From the NCBI RefSeq assembly GCF_900547205.1, contig NZ_URFY01000007.1:1-64000 (forward strand): 64,000 nt of DNA, written 5' to 3'. Numbering within the stretch: position 1 is the first letter of the stretch; the number at the start of each line of letters is the position of its first letter. Shown here in pieces: positions 49,305 to 58,745 of this stretch. A program made the position numbers and the translations under genes. The DNA comes from an uncultured Bacteroides sp. GTDB taxonomy: Bacteria; Bacteroidota; Bacteroidia; Bacteroidales; Bacteroidaceae. The notes beneath the pieces are model-generated. The model had not been told where the DNA came from. It saw only the letters and a program-made list of their open reading frames with translations, and did no database searches.

Positions 49305-50291
49305 ATGTTTACTTCTACTATGACTGATGCCGAAATTCAACAAGAGGCACGAAAAGACTTTTTTGAACTAAGTACCAAAGTGAAAATTGCAATAGAACGG
49401 TATATGCGCAAACAATGCGATTTGATAAACAATAGCAAGCTAGAATATAACAACAAACCTGTCAGTTTGATAAAGAAATCTGTAGAAAACCGAAAGTGGA
49501 AGACTCGGAGAAATAACGTATGGACATCAAGCTTCAGATTTAAGAATGAAATGGCAGGAGTAGGCATAGAGGTGCAATGCTTTCTTTATGCTACCATAAA
49601 CCGTACCAGTGGAACCGAATATGTATTTCAAGCCAGCTTGGATGAGCCCGTTGCCGAACGATTCACGATGCACTTCATCGAACGCTACAAAGAACGCCAT
49701 CTCAGACCTCATAACATCGACCTGGGAACTACGCCCGCCCCTCTCCATTTCCAAATGCACAATCCGAATTGTATCTTGGGGAAATACTACAAAACCTCAG
49801 ATCTTGATATAGCCGAAGGCAAACATAAAAGGTTCTGGATAGCTCCTGAGGGGATTTACGTTACTGATTTTATTGACGGAATGTTGACGTACATCACCTT
49901 TATGGATAAAGATGACCTGTCGCCCTTGAAGAAACAAGTGTACGAAGAAGAAATAGTGTGGAATCTGATAGTTCGCGCTGCGGATGTGAGACTCAGCGAG
50001 CTTGAACGCACCAAAGCTGTTTTCGGCATAGCGAGCAGCCCCGATTTGGGAAGTATCTTTGAAAGATTCGCCAATCGCAATATCAAGCACGAAGGCGATG
50101 AAGAGAAACGGGAGTTTCTTGCCAATATCAGGGAACAAATGACTTTGATAAAGAAGGCTATCCACGAAAAGAAAAGCACGTGGGGACAGAAGGGAAAAAC
50201 TAGCAATCCGAGAGATGCCCTTAGCGAAGCCTTCGATATTCGTAACCTTGTTGATGATGAATTTATTAAAAGGCATCAAGGGGGATTGTGA
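49305..50291 (+). CDS. Unrecognised 328-residue cytoplasmic protein
   Basis: I do not recognise a family. It has no signal or membrane segment. The N-terminal 50 residues are charged and helical (TDAEIQQEARKDFFELSTKV). The middle has a conserved-looking core: FRFKNEMAGVGIEVQCFLYA, the basic-aromatic MHFIERYKERHLRPH (about 125-139) and FWIAPEGIYVTDFIDGMLTY. The C-terminal third is helical and lysine/glutamate-rich. The His/Arg-rich middle could be catalytic or nucleic-acid binding, but that is a guess. It lies just downstream of two tRNA genes, a common landing place for accessory genes. Its composition is more AT-rich than that of the neighbouring MoxR-VWA genes. Confidence 0.7.
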   Translation: MFTSTMTDAEIQQEARKDFFELSTKVKIAIERYMRKQCDLINNSKLEYNNKPVSLIKKSVENRKWKTRRNNVWTSSFRFKNEMAGVGIEVQCFLYATINRTSGTEYVFQASLDEPVAERFTMHFIERYKERHLRPHNIDLGTTPAPLHFQMHNPNCILGKYYKTSDLDIAEGKHKRFWIAPEGIYVTDFIDGMLTYITFMDKDDLSPLKKQVYEEEIVWNLIVRAADVRLSELERTKAVFGIASSPDLGSIFERFANRNIKHEGDEEKREFLANIREQMTLIKKAIHEKKSTWGQKGKTSNPRDALSEAFDIRNLVDDEFIKRHQGGL

Positions 50292-50319
50292 TTTCACCTA
50301 CCACCTCCCCCTACGGGTA

Positions 50320-50341
50320 CTCCTCCTTCCCGAAGGAGGAG
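50320..50341. repeat. Perfect GA/CT palindrome
   Basis: CTCCTCCTTC and GAAGGAGGAG are separated by two bases. There is no T-run. It lies in the convergent region between the unrecognised gene and the lipoprotein gene. Confidence 0.7.
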
Positions 50342-50348
50342 AGTTTGG

Positions 50349-50412
50349 GATAGTACCGACTTTGGGGACAGTCTCGAGTTTTTAGGATAGTTCCGACTTT
50401 TTAGTTAGTCTC
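50349..50412 (+). repeat. Degenerate 18-19 bp tandem repeat
   Basis: Units start at 50349, 50367, 50386 and 50404 with consensus GAyAGTyyCGACTTTTTAG. The last unit runs into the lipoprotein stop codon. Like the 22-bp arrays it sits in the 3' flank of a lipoprotein gene. Confidence 0.6.
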
Positions 50413-51141
50413 TTGCTGCTTATATACTTCGAAGAAAGATTCTTTGTCGATTCTCAACCTGACTCTATCTTCCCGCTTCTGCCCTGCCAGATTGATGAAC
50501 ATATTATAGTACAATTGGCTGAAAGAAAGATTGGAGCGGTCGTAAGTTATATCAAACGTCCAGGTTCTGCGGAATGAGTCGAAATATGCAAAGCTCTGCT
50601 CGCCCCCTTTACACATAAAGACTTCGGGGAAAGACGCCGGCGGATAAGGCTGAAACAGCCCTGCCAACTGAGTGTAAATGTAATCAATCATCCATTCCTC
50701 GCCGGATAAAGTCAATTCTCCTTTCAGACGAAGTTTGATTGCATATCTCGCTGTTACATCTGGCGAGGTATAGATAGGTATCTGGCTATCAGCTGAATAG
50801 TTTCCATCCTTATAGCCAAGGCTCATGGTCAATCCGGACTTCCCGATTCCATTAAATCCGTCCACTGCCACGCCCTCCTGGTTTCTTAAACCAATCATAA
50901 ATGTCAGCTTGCCCAAGGTAGGATCACCCGGATATTGAGCCAAGGTATCCAACACGTAATCTTCATTATTATAACACCGAAGTATCGGCTCTTCACCCGC
51001 CGGAACCTCGTAAGCCGGACCTCCACGCTCCACATCCACATTGCCCACTGGATAATAAATAGCATCTTTATCCTTTACACAACTGCACAAACAAAGCAGC
51101 AACACTGCCATTCCTATTATTCTATTCATCATCTTCCACAT
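50401..51141 (-). CDS. Lipoprotein, possibly DUF4843 family
   Basis: A 246-residue exported protein with a lipobox LCSC (Cys about residue 21; a second ATG at residue 5 is an equally good start). The mature part has the look of Bacteroidetes DUF4843-type lipoproteins: a short acidic linker, YYPVGNVDVERGGPAYEVPA, then beta strands (LTFMIGLRNQEGVAVDGFN, YAIKLRLKGELTLSGEEW) and a C-terminal FDITYDRSNLSFSQLYYN. Such proteins often accompany SusCD systems, but none is near. The family call is tentative; the lipoprotein nature is clear. Confidence 0.7.
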   Translation of the reverse strand: MWKMMNRIIGMAVLLLCLCSCVKDKDAIYYPVGNVDVERGGPAYEVPAGEEPILRCYNNEDYVLDTLAQYPGDPTLGKLTFMIGLRNQEGVAVDGFNGIGKSGLTMSLGYKDGNYSADSQIPIYTSPDVTARYAIKLRLKGELTLSGEEWMIDYIYTQLAGLFQPYPPASFPEVFMCKGGEQSFAYFDSFRRTWTFDITYDRSNLSFSQLYYNMFINLAGQKREDRVRLRIDKESFFEVYKQQETN

Positions 51142-51206
51142 CTTGAATTAACGGACAAATATACATCTTTTTTGCACCACACTTGATTTATGTCAACCGT
51201 TTTTAG

Positions 51207-51214
51207 TATTTTTG
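51207..51214 (+). promoter_or_regulatory. -7 promoter box for the Crp-type regulator
   Basis: TATTTTTG, 21 bases before the start at 51236. An earlier in-frame ATG at 51212 lies inside the box and is rejected. Confidence 0.55.
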
Positions 51215-51235
51215 CACAGAACAAAACTAAAAGCC

Positions 51236-51820
51236 ATGGATACATTATTAAGAGATACCGTAAATGCTGTTGTTAATTCACGCTTTCCGGAGATGAGTAT
51301 AGAAGGTAGACGCCAGATAGAAAACATCCTGATTCGTGAGGAATTTCCGAAAGGCGCAATAGCACTAGGTGAAGGTGCAGTAGCTCAAGAGCTTGTATTC
51401 GTCGGCAAAGGAATGCTACGACAATACTACTACAAAAACGGAAAAGACGTGACCGAGCATTTCTCATACGAAGGATGTATCGTGATGTGCATCGAAAGTT
51501 TCCTGAAGCAAGTGCCTACCCGCTTGATTGTAGAAACGCTGGAACCTTCCATCATCTACCTATTCCCCCGCGAGATGATACAGAAACTTGCCCGTGAGAA
51601 CTGGGAAATCAATATGTTCTATCAGAAGATACTGGAATACTCCTTAATCGTTTCACAGATAAAAGCCGACTCGTGGCGCTTTGAATCCGCCCGCGAACGC
51701 TACAGACTCTTACTCGAAAACCATCCGGAAATCATCAAACGGGCTCCTTTGGCGAATATCGCTTCCTACCTGCTGATGACACCGGAAACACTGAGTCGCG
51801 TCCGATCCGGTGTGTTATAA
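51236..51820 (+). CDS. Crp/Fnr-family transcription regulator
   Basis: A 194-residue protein. A cyclic-nucleotide-binding-type beta-barrel (about 20-125: FPKGAIALGEGAVAQELVFV, GKDVTEHFSYEGCI, ETLEPSIIYLFPREMIQKL) is followed by the long dimer helix and a shortened helix-turn-helix (about 170-194, LANIASYLLMTPETLSRVR). The typical PRP-x-E nucleotide motif is not evident, so it may bind another ligand or none, as in many Bacteroidetes relatives. Convergent with the AraC-type gene, 9 bases apart. Confidence 0.9.
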   Translation: MDTLLRDTVNAVVNSRFPEMSIEGRRQIENILIREEFPKGAIALGEGAVAQELVFVGKGMLRQYYYKNGKDVTEHFSYEGCIVMCIESFLKQVPTRLIVETLEPSIIYLFPREMIQKLARENWEINMFYQKILEYSLIVSQIKADSWRFESARERYRLLLENHPEIIKRAPLANIASYLLMTPETLSRVRSGVL

Positions 51821-51829
51821 ATCTCCCCG

Positions 51830-52732
51830 CTACCGGCTTTTACGGTATTGTTTGGGAGACATACCGGTATAATGCTTGAAATACTTACCGAAAAAGGACT
51901 GATTGGCAAAGTTTAGCCGATCGGAAATCTCTTGAATGTTCATGCTCGATGAATTGAGAAGCGCTTTCGCTTCCAAAATCACGAGTTCGTCCACCCATTC
52001 TCCTACTGTCTTTCCGCTGATTTCTTTCACCACTCCCGAGAGATGTTTCGGTGTCAGGCACAGTTGGTTGGCATAGAACTTCACGCTGCGTTCCGATTGA
52101 TAAGATTCGATGAGGGTTTCGTAGAACCGCTCGAAAATATACTCCTTACGGCTCTTATTCTTCACCGTAGCGGCAGCAGCAGGGGCATGATTCTTGAAGA
52201 TACTGCAAAGTTCGAAAAAGAAGCCTTGCATCAATCCCATCACGACTTCCCTACGATAAATATCATCTTTGTTCCTTAGCCTTTTTCTGATAAAGGCATG
52301 ATATTCGCTGATAATCTCCTGCTCGCGTGCAGACAAATCAAAGCAGGGGTAATCTTTGAGGTAGAAGAACAGCGAAAGCACATTTCCTATTTTAGGCAAT
52401 GTCTCCAGCAGGTTCTTCGATACGGCAAAGAAGATTCCTTTGAAGTCGGAACTAAAGCGCCGGTGTTCGATAATCTGATTGGGAAGTGCTATCACCATCC
52501 GCCCCTGGAACAACTCAAATTCACGCAGACTGATATTGAAAGCTCCGTTTCCTTCGAGACAAAGCCCCACGGTGAGCACTTCCAGTTTGCTGGGGCCACT
52601 ATATAAAGAAACAACGCTCTCCGTATCGAAGAGCGCTATATCATTGTCAACTACATCAATGCTGTTGGGGTCTATATGTTTGGAATGAACTACTGACGAA
52701 ATACCTATCTTAGGAACACTCTGAATATCCAT
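51830..52732 (-). CDS. AraC-family transcription regulator
   Basis: A 300-residue regulator from the start MDIQSVPKI; the 15-codon upstream extension is basic and unlike the family. The N-terminal half (about 15-160) is a cupin-like ligand domain. The C-terminal AraC domain (about 200-298) has two helix-turn-helices: VKFYANQLCLTPKHLSGVVK with GKTVGEWV, and MNIQEISDRLNFANQSFFGK with FKHYTGMSPKQYR. Targets are unknown; the kinase-nucleotidase operon is the nearest upstream neighbour. Confidence 0.93.
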   Translation of the reverse strand: MDIQSVPKIGISSVVHSKHIDPNSIDVVDNDIALFDTESVVSLYSGPSKLEVLTVGLCLEGNGAFNISLREFELFQGRMVIALPNQIIEHRRFSSDFKGIFFAVSKNLLETLPKIGNVLSLFFYLKDYPCFDLSAREQEIISEYHAFIRKRLRNKDDIYRREVVMGLMQGFFFELCSIFKNHAPAAAATVKNKSRKEYIFERFYETLIESYQSERSVKFYANQLCLTPKHLSGVVKEISGKTVGEWVDELVILEAKALLNSSSMNIQEISDRLNFANQSFFGKYFKHYTGMSPKQYRKSR

Positions 52733-52821
52733 ACTGTCTCTTTTTTGCGACAAATATACCAGTTTCCGACCATACATACAAGCCCGTCAGGGGCATTATA
52801 GGACAAAATGAACAGTTTTGA

Positions 52822-54567
52822 TTACTTATTGACTACTCCAAACAGATACTCATAATCACGCTTTGCAGCAGGAACTGTCCATTCTTCGGGAACAAACTTC
52901 CACTGGTTCAACGTTTTCGGAGCCATCGTTCCTTTCTTCTCAATGTAGTTCATCAGATAGAAACGAAGGTCTTTATCTGTAGAGAAGATGATGCGGTCTT
53001 TCAGTTTTTCCTGTGGGATGCCCGAACCTTTCGTCAACAGTTCGCCACCACCATTGCCCCGATAGGAGTTCAGGGCCACCTTATACATTTTATCCATGCG
53101 GAAAGGAGTGCCGTCCGCCATGCTGGCAATCGTAATCTTCTCGCCTTGCGGTTTGGTGACGTCTACCGTATAAATAATTCCGGATGCCGAGTCGAAATTA
53201 AAGCTGAAGTTCTGGAAAGAAGCCCTGTCCTCGGCACCTTCTTTACGCTTTTCCTTGAACCATAGCAGATGGTCGTCCTGAGATTTCATCTGGTTGGTCC
53301 ACATATAATAAGACATCTCGAGAAAATCCTTGATTTCCTTTCCGGACAGTTTCATTACATAAAGCATATTCTCGTACTTGTACAAGTTGAACATATCGCT
53401 GACAAATACATCACCTTTATTAATCTCCGCATTGAAGGAAAGCGGGGCGGCAAAGGATATTTCAGCTCCGGTGATGTCGAGCTGCAACGTATGTATCAGG
53501 TCGATGAAAGCAGACGGTCCGAAGAAAGAAGGATGGGTAGAGATGCTTTCGGTAAATGTTCCGATTTTCTTCGAAATAAAGTTCTGTACCGTCTCATACT
53601 GCGGGGCAAAACGCTTCATGAAGTCTTCGCTAACACCGTAGTCTTTCGTTTCCGTCAGCACTCCTTTGATGTCTTTGCCTACTACTTTACCGTCTTTCAA
53701 TTTCACAGTCACGTCAATATTAGAGAGCACTACCCCGTTGCTGGCAGGGTCGATAATCAATACCGAATCTCCGACCACGTTCATCACTTTCTTACACTCG
53801 CGTGCGTGGTCGTGTCCCATCAATACCATATCGAATCCGGGAATGTTCTTCGCCACATTGAGCGATGCGTTTTCGTTATATTTGCCCGACATCTTGAAGG
53901 CTTCCTGTCCGGCATGGAACATTCCGATAACCAAGTCGGGTTGTTCCTTCTCACGGATGATTTTCATCCATTTGCGTGCCGTCTCCTCCATATCGTCGAA
54001 TCGTAATCCCTGCCACAGATTCTCGGAGAGCCATGCGGGGATGGCGGGAGTAATCATACCGAGCACCACGATCTTCACGCCGTCACGTTCCATCACTTTA
54101 TAAGGGGGAAGATGGGTTTCTCCGGTGGCAGTTTCTATGATGTTGGCGCCCAATATGGGGAAGTCACAAGTAGCAATCCAGCGGTCGAACACGGGACGTC
54201 CTGTTTCCACATCGTGATTACCCATATTGCCGGCATCGTACTTCATGTAGTTCATCATTTCCGCACAAAGATGGGGGGATACGGTGTCGATGTAGTTGTA
54301 ATAATAAGCCGTAGGCTGCCCCTGTAAGATATCGCCGTTATCCAGCAATATCAGGTTCTCTTTAAAGTTCTCCCTCTCTTTTTCTACAAAAGAGTAAACC
54401 CTTGCCAAACTACCCTTCCATTCCTGCCGGGTAATAAAATTGTAAGGATAGTAATTACCATGTACATCGCTTGTCTGTACTATTTTTAACTTCACCACTT
54501 TTTCTTGTGCCGACACAGACAGCACCAGGCCAAGAAGCCAACCATAAATTAATGCAAATCGTTTCAT
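52822..54567 (-). CDS. Periplasmic 5'-nucleotidase / metallophosphatase (UshA-like)
   Basis: A 581-residue exported enzyme with a signal peptide (1-20, ending VSAQ). The N-terminal calcineurin-like domain (about 25-300) has metal motifs TSDVHGNYYPY, LLDNGDILQG, GNMGNHDVE and LMGHDHARECK. The C-terminal 5_nucleotid_C domain (about 330-560) has FAAPLSFNAEINKGDVFVSD and NSYRGNGGG. It would release nucleosides and phosphate from nucleotides or similar phosphoesters. Its start overlaps the stop of the kinase gene by four bases (ATGA), so the two are co-translated. Confidence 0.93.
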   Translation of the reverse strand: MKRFALIYGWLLGLVLSVSAQEKVVKLKIVQTSDVHGNYYPYNFITRQEWKGSLARVYSFVEKERENFKENLILLDNGDILQGQPTAYYYNYIDTVSPHLCAEMMNYMKYDAGNMGNHDVETGRPVFDRWIATCDFPILGANIIETATGETHLPPYKVMERDGVKIVVLGMITPAIPAWLSENLWQGLRFDDMEETARKWMKIIREKEQPDLVIGMFHAGQEAFKMSGKYNENASLNVAKNIPGFDMVLMGHDHARECKKVMNVVGDSVLIIDPASNGVVLSNIDVTVKLKDGKVVGKDIKGVLTETKDYGVSEDFMKRFAPQYETVQNFISKKIGTFTESISTHPSFFGPSAFIDLIHTLQLDITGAEISFAAPLSFNAEINKGDVFVSDMFNLYKYENMLYVMKLSGKEIKDFLEMSYYMWTNQMKSQDDHLLWFKEKRKEGAEDRASFQNFSFNFDSASGIIYTVDVTKPQGEKITIASMADGTPFRMDKMYKVALNSYRGNGGGELLTKGSGIPQEKLKDRIIFSTDKDLRFYLMNYIEKKGTMAPKTLNQWKFVPEEWTVPAAKRDYEYLFGVVNK

Positions 54568-56492
54568 TCTTTATCTATTTTTAGCGGGTGTGAGAATACG
54601 AACCGTGCCCCTCCGGTATAGTCGGGGTCAATCCATATCTCACCTTTCCATTTATGTACAATCAATTGGCAGATAGACAGTCCGAGTCCTGTTCCCTGCG
54701 CATATTCATTCAGTTTCTCAAATCGTTCGAACACTAGTTTCTGTTTCTCTTTCGGGATGCCGCATCCGGTATCCGTCACCGAGAACACAGCCATCTGCGT
54801 CTCTTCATTCACCGAGAAGTCGAGCGTGATAGTCCCTCGTTCTGTAAATTTGTTGGAGTTGGACATCAGGTTGATAATCACTTGTTGCATACGCTGCACA
54901 TCCGTCTCCATCCTGAAAGTCTCTAAAGTTGTGGTGAACAAGAACTCATTGTCCGCCTGACGGGAGACGCTTACGGACGCAACCACCTGTTTGCACAGTT
55001 GCACCACGTCACACACCTCCCAGGTCAAGGTCACCCTGTTGGCTTCCAGACGTGATAAGTCGAGAATATCATTAATCAAGCGAAGCAGCAAGTCCGAATT
55101 GGATTTTATAATCTCATAATACGACTGCTGCTCGTCCTCCGTATTGCCACCCACCGCCAATACATCCGAAAAGCCGACAATTGAATTAAGGGGCGTACGT
55201 ATCTCATGACTCATATTCGCAAGGAAAGCACTCTTCAGCCGGTTGGATTCTTCCGCCCTATCCTTCTCTATACGTAAGTTCTTTTCCGACTTCACTAGTT
55301 TGTCTTTCAGTCGATTGGTGCGGAAGTAATAGAAGAGAGAAATGCACAACCCCAACACCAATATTACGAACAGAGCACAAGCAGACCATATCTGATAGGT
55401 ATACTGTTGATAGAACGTGACAGGCTGGTTGACAAGTTCCACCTCAAAAGGAAGAGTTTTCGGATCAAGCCCCCACTCCTTCACTTTCCGACTGTCCAGC
55501 ACGGCTTTGCAACCAATGACCGAGAGATTTCTTTCCGCACCTCTCTCACGCTTGTCCATCCGGATGGATTCCAACGCCATATCTCTTCCCACTTTCCTGT
55601 AATCGGGCAGCACACCGCCGATGACCCAATAGCCCAAACTCACTGAAGAGGGGGTAAAAGCCGGAATAGTAGGAGTAGCCTCCATCATAGCATAAGTGGC
55701 ATTGCGCATAAAATAACCTTCGTTCATATCCACCCGCCAAGTACCCACCATGATAACCGTATGCTCCGGCAATTGTCGCAGTTCTTCCACAATCGTATAG
55801 ATGGAATGCTTGCGCCCGTCCATCAGAATCAAGTCCAAGTCGGGGAATTTCTCTTTCATCTCCTTTCTTACCAATGCCTGCATAGTCACTCCGCCGTAGG
55901 TATTATCCGAGATAAAGGCGATATGTTCGGTCTTCGGGTAGAAAGTCTGAATCATGCGGATGTTGTCTTCTATATTATATTTGTTGATAAAGCCGGATTT
56001 CAACTCGGGAATATCCAGATGGTCGTCGAAGATATCGACAGATTCGGGCATCCAGCTCTCCAGTCCCTGAACGGAATCTCGGGGCAGCATCACAATATTG
56101 CTGCTGGCAAGACTGCACATCACCGGCACTTTCACCTGCATCGAATCCCGTTGCGACAAGTAGGCAGCCCATGCTTCCTGCCCAAGGAGTATAATTTGTC
56201 CAGGAAGTTTCTCACCCTGATATTTTGCCAGAATCTGTGTCATCATGCCACTCCATAGCGGAGATTCAGAGAAACTCTTGCAGTTCATATTCTCGATGAC
56301 AATGTCACGTTGCCCTCCCAGCCGGGTATATTCTTCCATATAGTCGGAGACAGTGACGGAAGTCTGGTGAGCAGCAGGATTGTATGAACAGATGATTAAT
56401 ATAGGATTCTTATCGATAGAGACAGCCAAAACCCCTGAAGATTGTAGGAGTGCAAGAAGAAAGATAAAAAAATACCCTGTGTGCCTCATCAT
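54564..56492 (-). CDS. Sensor histidine kinase with ABC-type periplasmic-binding sensor domain
   Basis: A 642-residue inner-membrane kinase. After a signal/anchor (1-22), residues about 30-360 form a periplasmic-binding-protein-like domain (ILIICSYNPAAHQTSVTVSD, GQIILLGQEAWAAYL, HIAFISDNTYGG). One membrane segment (about 368-390) leads to a coiled linker. The HisKA domain has phospho-acceptor His429 in NMSHEIRTPLNS, and the HATPase_c domain has NLMSNSNKFTERG and GTGLGLSICQLIV. There is no receiver or DNA-binding domain, so an unlinked response regulator is required. It is coupled to the 5'-nucleotidase; a nucleoside or related product is a plausible ligand. Confidence 0.92.
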   Translation of the reverse strand: MMRHTGYFFIFLLALLQSSGVLAVSIDKNPILIICSYNPAAHQTSVTVSDYMEEYTRLGGQRDIVIENMNCKSFSESPLWSGMMTQILAKYQGEKLPGQIILLGQEAWAAYLSQRDSMQVKVPVMCSLASSNIVMLPRDSVQGLESWMPESVDIFDDHLDIPELKSGFINKYNIEDNIRMIQTFYPKTEHIAFISDNTYGGVTMQALVRKEMKEKFPDLDLILMDGRKHSIYTIVEELRQLPEHTVIMVGTWRVDMNEGYFMRNATYAMMEATPTIPAFTPSSVSLGYWVIGGVLPDYRKVGRDMALESIRMDKRERGAERNLSVIGCKAVLDSRKVKEWGLDPKTLPFEVELVNQPVTFYQQYTYQIWSACALFVILVLGLCISLFYYFRTNRLKDKLVKSEKNLRIEKDRAEESNRLKSAFLANMSHEIRTPLNSIVGFSDVLAVGGNTEDEQQSYYEIIKSNSDLLLRLINDILDLSRLEANRVTLTWEVCDVVQLCKQVVASVSVSRQADNEFLFTTTLETFRMETDVQRMQQVIINLMSNSNKFTERGTITLDFSVNEETQMAVFSVTDTGCGIPKEKQKLVFERFEKLNEYAQGTGLGLSICQLIVHKWKGEIWIDPDYTGGARFVFSHPLKIDKE

Positions 56493-56534
56493 GAAATTGT
56501 ATAGTTTTGATGCGTATACTTATTAAATTGCGTG

Positions 56535-56542
56535 CAAATATA
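56535..56542 (-). promoter_or_regulatory. -7 promoter box for the kinase-nucleotidase operon
   Basis: Minus-strand TATATTTG, about 43 bases before the kinase start. Confidence 0.6.
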
Positions 56543-56574
56543 GTAAAACTTAGCGGGTATAACAGATTAATGTG

Positions 56575-56582
56575 TATTTTTG
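56575..56582 (+). promoter_or_regulatory. -7 promoter box for tex
   Basis: TATTTTTG, 30 bases before the start at 56613. An upstream in-frame ATG at 56580 lies within the box and cannot be the start. Confidence 0.65.
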
Positions 56583-56612
56583 TCGCTCATTTATACCAAA
56601 AAATATTGTTTT

Positions 56613-58745
56613 ATGGAGTTATTTCACAAGATGATTTCCGGGCTGCTCAACATACCGGAAAGACAAGTCAGCAGCACACTCCATCTTCTGGGTGAGGGTG
56701 CTACGATTCCTTTCATCAGCCGCTACCGTAAAGAAGCCACGGGCGGACTGGATGAGGTGCAAATCGAACATATCAAAGAGCAACATGATAAGTTGTGCGA
56801 CATAGCCAAACGAAAAGAAACCATTCTAAGCACCATCTCCGAGCAAGGCAAACTGACCGCCGAACTGGAGAAACGCATCAACGACACTTGGAATCCTACC
56901 GAGCTGGAGGACATCTACCTTCCTTATAAGCCCAAACGGAAAACACGCGCCGAAGCCGCCCGACAGAAAGGATTGGAACCTCTTGCCACCCTGCTTCTGC
57001 TTCAAAGGGAAAACAACCTGAGCGCCCGTGCCGCCGCCTTCGTCAAGGGTGATGTGAAAGATGTGGACGACGCCCTGAAGGGCGCTCGTGACATCATCGC
57101 CGAACAGGTGAACGAGGACGAACGTGCCCGCAACGCCATCCGTAACCAATTCTCACGTCAAGCGGAAATCACCGCCAAAGTAGTGAAGGGTAAAGAGGAA
57201 GAAGCGGCAAAATATCGTGATTATTTCGACTTCTCCGAACCGTTGAAGCGTTGTACCTCCCACCGCTTGCTGGCTATCCGCCGTGCCGAAACCGAAGGAT
57301 TGCTGAAAGTATCCATCACCACCGACGACGAAGCGTGTCTCGACCGGCTCGAACGCCAATTCGTGCGTGGCAACAACGAATGCAGCCGTCAGGTGAGCGA
57401 AGCCGCAGCAGATGCTTACAAACGTCTGCTTAAGCCTTCCATCGAAACGGAATTTGCCGCCCAGTCGAAAGAGAAAGCCGACGACGAAGCCATCCGCGTA
57501 TTTACGGAGAACCTCCGCCAACTCCTTCTTGCTCCCCCCTTGGGACAGAAACGGGTGCTCGCCATCGACCCCGGATTCCGTACAGGATGCAAGGTGGTCT
57601 GTCTCGACGCACAAGGAAACTTGGTGCACAACGAGAATATCTACCCACACCCTCCGGTGAATAAAACCTCCGAAGCTGCATCCAAACTCCGCAAGATGGT
57701 GGAAGCTTATCAGATAGAAGCCATCTCCATCGGCAACGGAACCGCCAGTCGCGAAACGGAAGATTTCATCAACCGCCAGACGTTCGACCGACAGATTCCC
57801 GTATTCGTTGTCAGCGAACAGGGAGCTTCCATTTATTCGGCTTCCAAGATTGCCCGCGACGAGTTTCCCGACTATGACGTCACCGTGCGCGGAGCTGTTT
57901 CCATCGGCCGAAGGTTGATGGACCCGCTGGCGGAACTGGTAAAGATTGATCCGAAGTCCATCGGCGTGGGTCAATACCAGCACGACGTAGACCAAACGAA
58001 ACTGAAGAAAGCGCTCGACCAGACTGTAGAGAACTGTGTGAATCTGGTTGGTGTGAACCTGAATACCGCCAGCAGTCATCTGCTGACTTACATCTCCGGT
58101 TTAGGTCCACAACTGGCACAAAACATAGTCAACTATCGTGCAGAGAACGGAGCTTTCGGCTCACGGAAAGAATTGATGAAAGTGCCGCGGATGGGGGCAA
58201 AAGCCTTCGAGCAATGTGCCGGATTCCTCCGTATCCCCGGAGCAAAAAGTCCGCTGGACAACACTGCCGTGCATCCCGAAAGTTACCACATCGTGGAGAA
58301 GATGGCGAAAGACCTGAAGTGCACCGTCGATGAACTGATAGCGAGCAAGGAACTACGCCAGAAGATTACAATCTCCGACTACATCACTCCCACCGTCGGC
58401 CTGCCCACCTTGCAGGACATCTTGCAAGAACTCGACAAGCCGGGGCGCGACCCGCGCAAAGCCATTAAGGTTTTTGAGTTTGATAAGAATGTACGCACCA
58501 TTGCCGACTTACGCGAAGGAATGATTCTTCCGGGCATCGTGGGAAACATTACGAATTTCGGAGCATTCGTCGATATAGGTATCAAGGAGAATGGGTTGGT
58601 ACATCTCTCGCAACTTGCCGAACGGTATATTTCCGACCCTACCGAAGTGGTATCGATTCATCAGCAAGTGATGGTAAGAGTAATGAACGTGGATACCGAC
58701 CGTAAACGGATTCAGCTTAGCATGATCGGGGTACAGCAAGACTGA
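56613..58745 (+). CDS. tex: Tex-family RNA-binding transcription accessory protein
   Basis: A 710-residue cytoplasmic protein with the full Tex layout. The order is an N-terminal helical domain (FISRYRKEATGGLDEVQ near 40), a YqgF/RNase-H-like domain (LAIDPGFRTGCKVVCLD, about 315-331), helix-hairpin-helix modules (VNLNTASSHLLTYISGLGPQ and RMGAKAFEQCAGFLRI) and a C-terminal S1 domain (about 630-700, GIVGNITNFGAFVDIGIKEN). Tex binds nucleic acid and influences transcription and RNA turnover. Its last 29 bases overlap the convergent CPBP gene. Confidence 0.97.
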   Translation: MELFHKMISGLLNIPERQVSSTLHLLGEGATIPFISRYRKEATGGLDEVQIEHIKEQHDKLCDIAKRKETILSTISEQGKLTAELEKRINDTWNPTELEDIYLPYKPKRKTRAEAARQKGLEPLATLLLLQRENNLSARAAAFVKGDVKDVDDALKGARDIIAEQVNEDERARNAIRNQFSRQAEITAKVVKGKEEEAAKYRDYFDFSEPLKRCTSHRLLAIRRAETEGLLKVSITTDDEACLDRLERQFVRGNNECSRQVSEAAADAYKRLLKPSIETEFAAQSKEKADDEAIRVFTENLRQLLLAPPLGQKRVLAIDPGFRTGCKVVCLDAQGNLVHNENIYPHPPVNKTSEAASKLRKMVEAYQIEAISIGNGTASRETEDFINRQTFDRQIPVFVVSEQGASIYSASKIARDEFPDYDVTVRGAVSIGRRLMDPLAELVKIDPKSIGVGQYQHDVDQTKLKKALDQTVENCVNLVGVNLNTASSHLLTYISGLGPQLAQNIVNYRAENGAFGSRKELMKVPRMGAKAFEQCAGFLRIPGAKSPLDNTAVHPESYHIVEKMAKDLKCTVDELIASKELRQKITISDYITPTVGLPTLQDILQELDKPGRDPRKAIKVFEFDKNVRTIADLREGMILPGIVGNITNFGAFVDIGIKENGLVHLSQLAERYISDPTEVVSIHQQVMVRVMNVDTDRKRIQLSMIGVQQD

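Noticed and set aside
57153..58079. 308-codon minus-strand frame
   Set aside because: Antisense to tex, no recognisable motifs.
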